64,000 nt of DNA from DASYTH01 sp036002505 (GTDB taxonomy: Bacteria > Actinomycetota > Actinomycetes > Mycobacteriales > Pseudonocardiaceae): NCBI RefSeq assembly GCF_036002505.1, contig NZ_DASYTH010000493.1, forward strand, positions 1 to 64,000, given 5' to 3'. Within the stretch, counting starts at the first letter, position 1. Every line of letters starts with the position of its first letter. Shown piece by piece: positions 33,223 through 39,927 of this stretch. Under the pieces are notes generated by a model, which was given only the letters and a program-made list of their open reading frames with translations, was not told the DNA's origin and did not search any database. The translations under genes were made by a program, and so were the position numbers.

Positions 33223-34386
33223 GTGCACCGCGAGCGGTCCAGCCCGCGCCGCGACTGGCAGCAGATCGTGGAGTCGCAGGGCCTGGTGTTCGGCACCCCG
33301 GCCCGGGACGGGAAGGGATCGCCGCGGCCCTACTGGGACGAGTCCGTGCACTACGTGTTCGACATGGACGAGGTGCTCTCCATCGAGGCCGATGTCGAGC
33401 TGCTGCACTCGATGTGCCTGGCCGCCGTGGACAACGTGGTGACCACCGAGCGGTACAAGGACTTCGGCATTCCGGAGTGGGTCTGGCCGTCGATCGCCGA
33501 GTCCTGGCGGCGCAGCGACCCGCACCTCTACGGCCGGTTCGACCTGCGTTACGACGGCTCCGGACCGGCGAAGCTGCTGGAGTACAACGCGGACACGCCG
33601 ACCTCGCTGCTTGAGGCCGCGGTCGTGCAGTGGTATTGGAAGACCGACGTGTTCCCGGACGACGACCAGTGGAACTCGGTGCACGAGAAGCTGGTCGAGC
33701 GCTGGGTCGAGATCGGCGACCGGCTGCCGTCCGGCGAGCTGCACTTCACCTGGTCCTCGGCGGACCCGAGCGGTGAGGACCACGTGACTGTGGCCTACCT
33801 GCAGGAGACCGCGGCCGAGGGCGGGCTGGACACCGTGGGCCTGGCCATCGAGGAGATCGGCTGGGACCCGGTGCTGAAGCGCTTCGTCGATCTCGAAGAG
33901 GCGCCGATGAACACGATCGTCAAGCTCTATCCGTGGGAGTGGGTGGTCGACGAGGAGTTCGGCCGGCACGCCGTGTCCTCGCTGCCGCAGACGCTGTGGA
34001 TCGAGCCGCTGTGGAAGATGCTGCTCTCCAACAAGGCGCTGCTGGCGGTGCTGTGGGAGATGCACCCCGGGCACCCGAACCTGCTGCCCGCGTTCATCGA
34101 CGACCCCGGCATGCTCACCGAGTACGTGCGCAAACCGCGGCTGGGGCGCGAGGGGGCGAACATCCAGATCGTCGCGCCGGGCTACGAGACCCAGACCGGT
34201 GGCGTCTACGGCGAGGAGGGCTACGTCTACCAGGCGTTCGACCCGCTGCCGGAGTTCGACGGGTACCGGCCGGCGCTGGGTGCTTGGATCGTCGGGGACA
34301 ACTCCGCCGGCCTCGGCATCCGGGAGACCGCGGGGCTCGTCACCGACGACGGCGCGGCCTTCGTCCCGCACCGCATACCGCAATAA
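33223..34386 (+). CDS. Glutathionylspermidine-synthase-like ATP-grasp ligase (YjfC/YgiC)
   Basis: 387 residues, the length of E. coli YgiC/YjfC (386-387), which correspond to the synthetase half of GspS without the amidase. Family blocks: FDMDEVLSIEAD, LLEYNADTPTSLLEAA, NTIVKLYPWEWVVDEEFG, and GGVYGEEGYVYQAF near the end with GDNSAGLGIRE. The fold makes an amide bond from ATP, a carboxylate and an amine. Actinobacteria of this group lack glutathione and trypanothione-type thiols, so the acceptor must be something else. GTG 33223 follows the upstream stop without a gap. Confidence 0.9.
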   Translation: MHRERSSPRRDWQQIVESQGLVFGTPARDGKGSPRPYWDESVHYVFDMDEVLSIEADVELLHSMCLAAVDNVVTTERYKDFGIPEWVWPSIAESWRRSDPHLYGRFDLRYDGSGPAKLLEYNADTPTSLLEAAVVQWYWKTDVFPDDDQWNSVHEKLVERWVEIGDRLPSGELHFTWSSADPSGEDHVTVAYLQETAAEGGLDTVGLAIEEIGWDPVLKRFVDLEEAPMNTIVKLYPWEWVVDEEFGRHAVSSLPQTLWIEPLWKMLLSNKALLAVLWEMHPGHPNLLPAFIDDPGMLTEYVRKPRLGREGANIQIVAPGYETQTGGVYGEEGYVYQAFDPLPEFDGYRPALGAWIVGDNSAGLGIRETAGLVTDDGAAFVPHRIPQ

Positions 34387-34399
34387 GGCAGGAGGTTCT

Positions 34400-34867
34400 G
34401 TGAGCATTCTGGCCGCGACTTCGAACGTCGCGCTGCCCGAGGGCTACTGGGGAGACCTGGGCGAGAACATCGGCGCGATCGCCCTGTACGCCGTGGTCGG
34501 CGTGGTTCTCATGCTGATCGGCTTCTACGCGATCGACTTCACCACTCCCGGCAAGCTCTCCGAGTTGGTGCGCACCGGCAAACCGAACGCGGTGATCGTG
34601 ACCGCCTCGGGAATGCTGAGCATGGCGCTGATCATCGTGGTGGCCATCCTGACCTCGTTCGGTGACCTGACCGCGGGCCTGATCGGATCCCTGGTGTTCG
34701 GCCTGGTCGGGATCGTCGCCCAGGTGCTCGGCGTGCGCCTGCTCGAGTGGATCGCCAGGTTCGACGTGGGCGACACCATCGAGGCGGAGACGTTCGCGCC
34801 GGTGAGCGTCGTGGTCGCGGCCGTGCACCTTGCGCTCGGTGGCGTGGTCGCCGTCGCCATCAGCTGA
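34400..34867 (+). CDS. DUF350 membrane protein
   Basis: 155 residues with four hydrophobic helices (IGAIALYAVVGVVLMLIGFY, ALIIVVAILTSFG, LIGSLVFGLVGIVAQVLGVR and a C-terminal VVVAAVHLALGGVVAVAI). E. coli YjfL belongs to the same family. GTG 34400 with GGAGG upstream, 13 nt after the ligase gene, so this is the third gene of the operon. Biochemical role unknown. Confidence 0.85.
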   Translation: MSILAATSNVALPEGYWGDLGENIGAIALYAVVGVVLMLIGFYAIDFTTPGKLSELVRTGKPNAVIVTASGMLSMALIIVVAILTSFGDLTAGLIGSLVFGLVGIVAQVLGVRLLEWIARFDVGDTIEAETFAPVSVVVAAVHLALGGVVAVAIS

Positions 34868-34890
34868 TCGGGTCGGGGATAGCCTTGTGC

Positions 34891-34999
34891 CGACCAACGG
34901 AACCTCAGGGGACCGTGACGGCACTCAGGCACAATCCACCCGCCAACCGCACCGCCGGGCTGGAACGCGACGACAGCAGTTAATTCCGGAGAGGCGGAC
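34891..34999 (+). promoter_or_regulatory. Putative serS leader element
   Basis: This 109-nt region directly before serS contains a block (34891-34940) that recurs at 20400 with 46 of 50 positions the same, and ends in the serS ribosome site (GGAGAGGCGGAC). Recurrence of the distal 50 nt suggests a functional leader or promoter and not random intergenic sequence. I see no T-box-like specifier or antiterminator pattern. Confidence 0.5.
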
Positions 35000-35001
35000 C
35001 A

Positions 35002-36261
35002 GTGATTGACCTCAGGACGCTCCGCGAGAACCCGGATGCCGTGCGCGCCTCGCAGCGTGCCCGCGGTGAGGACGAGGGCCTCGTCGATGCGCTGCTGTCC
35101 GCCGACGAGCGGCGCCGCGCGGCCATCGCCCGGGCGGACGCGTTGCGGGCCGAGCAGAAGCAGTTCGGCAAGCAGGTCGGACGGGCCCGCGGCGAGGAGC
35201 GAGACGCCTTGCTGGCCAAGGGAAAGGAGCTGGCCGCCGAGGTCAAGGCGGCGGAGGCGGAGCAGACCGACGCCGAGGCGGTGCTGGACGGGGCGCATCG
35301 CGCCATCCCCAACATCGTGTACCCCGACGTGCCGCCCGGCGGCGAGGACGACTACGTCGTGCTGAAGCACGTCGGCGAACCGCGCACATTCGACTTCGAG
35401 CCGCTCGACCATCTCGACCTCGGCGCCCGGCTCGGCGCCATCGACATGGAGCGCGGCGCGAAGGTCTCCGGCTCCCGGTTCTACTTCCTCACCGGCGTCG
35501 GCGCGCAGCTCCAGCTCGCCCTGCTCAACCTGGCCGCCCAGCAGGCCGTGGCGAACGGCTTCACGCTGATGATCCCGCCGGTGCTGGTCCGCCCGGAGAT
35601 CATGGGCGGCACCGGGTACCTCGGCGCGCACGCCGCCGAGGTGTACCACCTCGCCGACGAGGACCTCTATCTCGTTGGCACCTCGGAGGTTCCGCTCGCC
35701 GGCTACCACGCCAACGAGATCCTCGACCTGTCGGCCGGCCCCCGCCGCTACGCCGGCTGGTCGTCCTGCTTCCGCCGCGAAGCCGGCTCCTACGGCAAGG
35801 ACACCCGCGGCATCATCCGCGTCCACCAGTTCGACAAGGTGGAGATGTTCGTCTACTGCCGCCCCGCGGACGCCGAGGCCGAGCACGCCCGCCTGCTCGC
35901 CTGGGAAGAGCAGATGCTCGCCAAGATCGAGGTCCCCTACCGCGTGATCGACACCGCCGCCGGCGACCTCGGCTCCAGCGCCGCCCGCAAGTTCGACGCC
36001 GAGGCCTGGCTCCCCACCCAGCAGACCTACCGCGAGCTCACCTCGACCTCCAACTGCACCACCTTCCAGGCCCGCCGCCTCGCCGTCCGCTACCGCGACG
36101 AGAACGGCCGCCCCCAAACCGCCGCCACCCTCAACGGCACCCTCGCCACCACCCGCTGGATCGTCGCCATCCTGGAAAACCACCAGCAACCCGACGGCTC
36201 CGTGACCGTCCCCGAGGCCCTCCGCCCGCTCCTCGGCCGCGACGTGCTCTCCCCGGTGTGA
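35002..36261 (+). CDS. serS: Seryl-tRNA synthetase
   Basis: Charges tRNA-Ser (and tRNA-Sec where present) with serine; class II, dimeric, cytosolic. 419 residues. The N-terminal ~100 form the antiparallel coiled-coil arm that grips the tRNA variable arm (DLRTLRENPDAVRASQRARG and following). Motif 2 is SSCFRREAGSYGKDTRGIIR and motif 3 is NGTLATTRWIVAILENHQ. GTG start with GGAGAGG upstream. A palindromic repeat right after the stop may terminate transcription. Confidence 0.97.
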   Translation: MIDLRTLRENPDAVRASQRARGEDEGLVDALLSADERRRAAIARADALRAEQKQFGKQVGRARGEERDALLAKGKELAAEVKAAEAEQTDAEAVLDGAHRAIPNIVYPDVPPGGEDDYVVLKHVGEPRTFDFEPLDHLDLGARLGAIDMERGAKVSGSRFYFLTGVGAQLQLALLNLAAQQAVANGFTLMIPPVLVRPEIMGGTGYLGAHAAEVYHLADEDLYLVGTSEVPLAGYHANEILDLSAGPRRYAGWSSCFRREAGSYGKDTRGIIRVHQFDKVEMFVYCRPADAEAEHARLLAWEEQMLAKIEVPYRVIDTAAGDLGSSAARKFDAEAWLPTQQTYRELTSTSNCTTFQARRLAVRYRDENGRPQTAATLNGTLATTRWIVAILENHQQPDGSVTVPEALRPLLGRDVLSPV

Positions 36262-36263
36262 GC

Positions 36264-36292
36264 GAGGGAAGCAACGTCACGTTCACTCCCTC
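36264..36292. repeat. Palindromic repeat after serS (GAACGTGACGTTGCTTCC family)
   Basis: GAGGGAAGCAACGTCACGTT and following CACTCCCTC form one near-perfect inverted repeat with GAGGGA/TCCCTC ends. The core is the reverse complement of the family consensus. Placed 2 nt after the serS stop, it probably doubles as a transcription terminator. Confidence 0.75.
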
Positions 36293-36378
36293 AAAGGACG
36301 GCTGGTAACGAAGTCAACACGGTGCCACGATAGGCCGGCTGGGGTTCCCTCATCGTCGCCATCCGCTGGGAGGACTGA

Positions 36379-38484
36379 GTGGCCACGTCGGGATTACTGA
36401 GGCTCACCGTCGGGACGCTCGCCGCCGCCCTGATCGCGGCGGTGCTGCCGTTCACTTCGGCGCCGGCTGCGCCGGCGAAGGCGCCGCATGACACCGACAC
36501 CCCGATGGGCTCCACGATCGCCGCGCACGAGCCCGACGCCGCGCCCAAGCGGATGACCACCCTGAGCGCGCTCGCCCCGGCCGGCGTGCCCGGCATCGAC
36601 GTGAGCCACTGGCAGGGCCAGATGGACTGGAACGCGTGGGCCGCGAACGGCACGAAGTGGGCCTACATCAAGGCGACCGAGAGCAACTGGTTCATCGACG
36701 GCCAGTTCCAGAACAACGCCGCCGGGGCGTACAACGCCGGGCTGATCCGGGGTGCCTACCACTTCGCCGCGCCCAACGAGACGTCAGGCGCGGTGCAGGC
36801 GGACTACTTCTTCGCGCACGGTGCCAACTGGACTCCCGACGGCCGCACGCTGCCGCCGGTGCTGGACATCGAGTACGCCCGGGCCCCGCTGGACATGTGC
36901 TACGGCATATCCCAGAGCCAGATGGTGGCGTGGGTCGAGGACTTCGTGAACCGGATGCACCAGCTGACCGGGCGCTGGCCGGTGGTCTACACCACCAGGA
37001 ACTGGTGGCGGGCGTGCACCGGCAACTACGCCGGCCTCGGGCCGCGCAGTCCACTGTGGATCGCCGGGTACCAGGGGAACCCGATCAACCTGCCGTACGG
37101 CTGGCCCGGCTGGACCATGTGGCAGTACTCGTCGACCCCGCTCGACCAGGACTCCTTCAACGGCACCGAGGCGGAGCTGCGGGCCCTGGCCACGGGCAGC
37201 GACGACGAGGCCATCGCCGCGCACTACGCCAAGCTCGGCGGAGCGGGCAACCTGGGCGACCCGGCCGGCGCGCGGTACGCGGTCCCCGGCGGTGTCGCGC
37301 AGGACTACACGAACGGCACGATCTACCTCAGCCCCGGCACCCGCGCCTGGTCGGTCCGCGGCGACATCCGCGCGTTCTACCAGGCGTACGGCGGCCCGGG
37401 CAGCCTGATGGGGTTCCCCGGCATGGACGAAGCCGTAGGCAGCTACGGCAACGCGCGGTACGTCCACTTCCAGGCCGCGTCCATCTACTCGGTCCCCAAC
37501 ATCGGCGTCTTCGAGGTGCACGGCGCCATCCGCGAGCAGTACGGGAGCCTCGGCTGGGAGAACTCGGTGCTGGGCTACCCGATCACCAATGAGATGGACG
37601 GCGGGGATGGCGTCGGCCGGTTCAACGGGTTCCAGGCCGGCGCGATCTACTGGTCACCGTCGAGCGGCGCCTACGAGCTGCACGGGGACATCTGGGCGCG
37701 GTGGGCCCAGCTCGACGCGCAGCGCGGGTTCCTGAAGTACCCGACCACGAACCAGACCACCCGGGACAACATCGGTGCGTTCAACCACTTCCAGGGCGGC
37801 TCGCTGTACTGGAGCCCCGGCACCGGCACCCACTGGGTGGTCAACGGGATCCGCGCGGTGTACCTGTCCCTCGACGCCGAGCGCTCCTTCCTCGGCTACC
37901 CCACCAGTGACGAGACCAGCCGGGACAACGTCGGCACGTTCAACCACTTCCAGCACGGGTCGCTCTTCTGGAGCCCGAGCAGCGGCATCCATTACGTGAT
38001 CAACGCGATCTGGGGCAAGTACGCCTCCTACGACTACGAGAAGTCGTTCCTCGGCTACCCCACCACGAACGAGACCAGCCGCGACAACTACGGCACCTTC
38101 AACCACTTCGAGCACGGCTCGATCTTCTGGAGCCCGGCCGGCGGCATCCATTCCGTGGTCAACGGGATCCGCGCGGTGTACCTGTCCTACGACGCCGAGC
38201 GCTCCTTCCTCGGCTACCCCACCAGTGACGAGACCAGCCGGGACAACGTCGGCACGTTCAACCACTTCCAGTACGGCTCGATCTTCTGGAGCCCGGCCGG
38301 CGGCATCCATTACGTGGTCAACGGGATCCGGGCCCGCTACCTTGCACTGAACGCGGAGCTGTCCTACCTGGGCTACCCGATCTCCAACGAGTACGCCATC
38401 CCGGGCGGCGCCCGCTCAGACTTCCAGCACGGCTCCATCACCTGGAACGCGGCGACCGGCCAGATCACCGACCGCCCCTACTAG
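36379..38484 (+). CDS. Secreted GH25 lysozyme with LGFP repeats
   Basis: 701 residues. Signal peptide ~1-31 (LTVGTLAAALIAAVLPFTSA). GH25 muramidase domain ~68-272: GIDVSHWQGQMDW, YIKATESNWF, GAYHFA and the catalytic PPVLDIEYA. Then about eight LGFP repeats (~53 residues each, FLGYPTSDETSRDN, FWSP), which are thought to bind the mycolyl-arabinogalactan layer. It should cut peptidoglycan in the envelope. Two repeats are almost identical in DNA (37837-37953 and 38155-38271). GTG start; the last repeat ends in WNAATGQITDRPY, as in the LGFP protein encoded at 61621-64000. Confidence 0.93.
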   Translation: MATSGLLRLTVGTLAAALIAAVLPFTSAPAAPAKAPHDTDTPMGSTIAAHEPDAAPKRMTTLSALAPAGVPGIDVSHWQGQMDWNAWAANGTKWAYIKATESNWFIDGQFQNNAAGAYNAGLIRGAYHFAAPNETSGAVQADYFFAHGANWTPDGRTLPPVLDIEYARAPLDMCYGISQSQMVAWVEDFVNRMHQLTGRWPVVYTTRNWWRACTGNYAGLGPRSPLWIAGYQGNPINLPYGWPGWTMWQYSSTPLDQDSFNGTEAELRALATGSDDEAIAAHYAKLGGAGNLGDPAGARYAVPGGVAQDYTNGTIYLSPGTRAWSVRGDIRAFYQAYGGPGSLMGFPGMDEAVGSYGNARYVHFQAASIYSVPNIGVFEVHGAIREQYGSLGWENSVLGYPITNEMDGGDGVGRFNGFQAGAIYWSPSSGAYELHGDIWARWAQLDAQRGFLKYPTTNQTTRDNIGAFNHFQGGSLYWSPGTGTHWVVNGIRAVYLSLDAERSFLGYPTSDETSRDNVGTFNHFQHGSLFWSPSSGIHYVINAIWGKYASYDYEKSFLGYPTTNETSRDNYGTFNHFEHGSIFWSPAGGIHSVVNGIRAVYLSYDAERSFLGYPTSDETSRDNVGTFNHFQYGSIFWSPAGGIHYVVNGIRARYLALNAELSYLGYPISNEYAIPGGARSDFQHGSITWNAATGQITDRPY

Positions 38485-38521
38485 CCCCAAGCCGGGAAGT
38501 GAAGGCGAGTCGCCAACCGGC

Positions 38522-38593
38522 GTGTCCCGCCTTGGCGTAGCCGTGTTCCGGCCTCATGTCGTTGTGTTCCGGCCTCGCGTAGCCGTGTTCCGG
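38522..38593. repeat. 21-bp tandem repeat array, second locus
   Basis: GTGTTCCGG begins at 38543, 38564 and 38585, with a degenerate unit (GTGTCCCGC) at 38522. All are exactly 21 bp apart, the same period as the array at 19354. The unit interior (CCTCGCGTAGCC) differs. It also lies between convergent genes (GH25 lysozyme and lhgO), but without the inverted second arm. Confidence 0.85.
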
Positions 38594-38621
38594 CTGTCCG
38601 TCAGACCCGGGCCTGATCCGC

Positions 38622-39797
38622 TCAGGTCACGTGGTCGGCCACGTAGCGGGCGATCTCCAGGGCGCAGGTCGCGGCCGGGGAGGGCGCGTTGAGCACGTGC
38701 ACCTGATGGGGTGCGGACTCGATGAGGAAGTCGTGCACCAGCGAGCCGTCCGGCAGCAGCGCCTGTGCGCGCACGCCGGAGCCGGCGCGCACGATGTCCG
38801 CGCGCTGGACCGCGGGCACCAGCCGGGCGAGGCTGGCCGCGAACCGGCGCCGGGACAGCGACCGCAGCACCTCGTCGACCGCGGTGTGCGGGTACTTCCG
38901 GGCCAGCTTCCACAGGCCGGGGAACCGGGCGGCCTCGGCCAGCTCGCGCGGGGAGATGTCGCGCCACCGGTAGCCCTCCCGGCGCAGCGCCAGCACCGCG
39001 TTCGGCCCGGCGTGCACGCTGCCGTCCAGCATCCGGGTCAGGTGCACGCCGAGGAACGGCAGCGACGCGTCCGGCACCGGGTAGATCAGCCCGCGGACCA
39101 GATGCCGGCGCTCGGGGCGCAGCTCGTAGTACTCGCCGCGGAACGGCACGATCCGCGCCCGCGGGGTGAGCCCGGCCAGGCGCGCGATCCGGTCGCTGTA
39201 CAGCCCGGCGCAGTTCACCAGCGCGTCGGCGCGGACCACGTCCGATCCGGTCGCCACCTCGACCCCGCCGGAGCGGCCCGGGCGGATCGCCAGCGCCGGG
39301 GTCGCCAGCCGCAGCTCCGCGTCCGTGCCGGCCAGCTGGCGCACCAGGGCGTCGCACACCCCCGGGAAGTCGATGATCCCGGTGGTCTCCACCCGCAACG
39401 CGGACACGCAGGCGACCTCGGGCTCGTACTCGCGCGCCTGCACCGGATCGATGATCTTCGCCGGCACGCCGTTGGCCTCGGCCCGGTCGGCGAGCACGGC
39501 CAGCGCCGGCAATTCCGACTCCGAGGTGGCCACGACCAGCTTGCCGCAGACCTCGACCCGGACCCCGTTGTCCCGCGCGAACTCCACGATCGACCGGCTG
39601 CCCGCCACCGCCATCCGGGCCTTGAACGAGCCCGGCTGGTAGTACAGGCCGGCGTGCACCACGTTGGAGTTGTGCCCGGTCTGGTGCGCGGCCCAGCGGG
39701 TTTCCTTCTCCAGCACGGTCACCCGGCGGCCGCGGCCGGTCAGCTCGCGAGCCACCGCGAGACCCAGGATGCCGCCACCGATCACCACCACGTGCAT
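38622..39797 (-). CDS. lhgO: L-2-hydroxyglutarate oxidase/dehydrogenase
   Basis: FAD enzyme oxidising L-2-hydroxyglutarate to 2-oxoglutarate, passing electrons to O2 or quinones. 391 residues. The FAD-binding GxGxxG is VVVIGGGILGLAVARELTGR. Further family blocks are HNSNVVHAGLYYQPGSFKAR, LVNCAGLYSDRIA and PFRGEYYEL, and a C-terminal substrate region. ATG 39797. Divergent from the HAD gene. It is a metabolic repair gene with no obvious link to the glycan region beside it. Confidence 0.93.
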   Translation of the reverse strand: MHVVVIGGGILGLAVARELTGRGRRVTVLEKETRWAAHQTGHNSNVVHAGLYYQPGSFKARMAVAGSRSIVEFARDNGVRVEVCGKLVVATSESELPALAVLADRAEANGVPAKIIDPVQAREYEPEVACVSALRVETTGIIDFPGVCDALVRQLAGTDAELRLATPALAIRPGRSGGVEVATGSDVVRADALVNCAGLYSDRIARLAGLTPRARIVPFRGEYYELRPERRHLVRGLIYPVPDASLPFLGVHLTRMLDGSVHAGPNAVLALRREGYRWRDISPRELAEAARFPGLWKLARKYPHTAVDEVLRSLSRRRFAASLARLVPAVQRADIVRAGSGVRAQALLPDGSLVHDFLIESAPHQVHVLNAPSPAATCALEIARYVADHVT

Positions 39798-39927
39798 CAG
39801 AGCAGCCTAGTTGGCCCGAGAACCGAGGTCCGGCCGCGGTGACGAGGGCAGGTAGGGTGGCCGGCGACAACGACATCACGCAGAGTGGCGCAGTGCAGGT
39901 GAATGCTCACGATTGGAGATGGGGGAG

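Noticed and set aside
34868..35001. T-box riboswitch before serS
   Set aside because: I could not find a T-box core (AGGGUGG-like) or a specifier loop; the duplicated element is described only as a putative leader.
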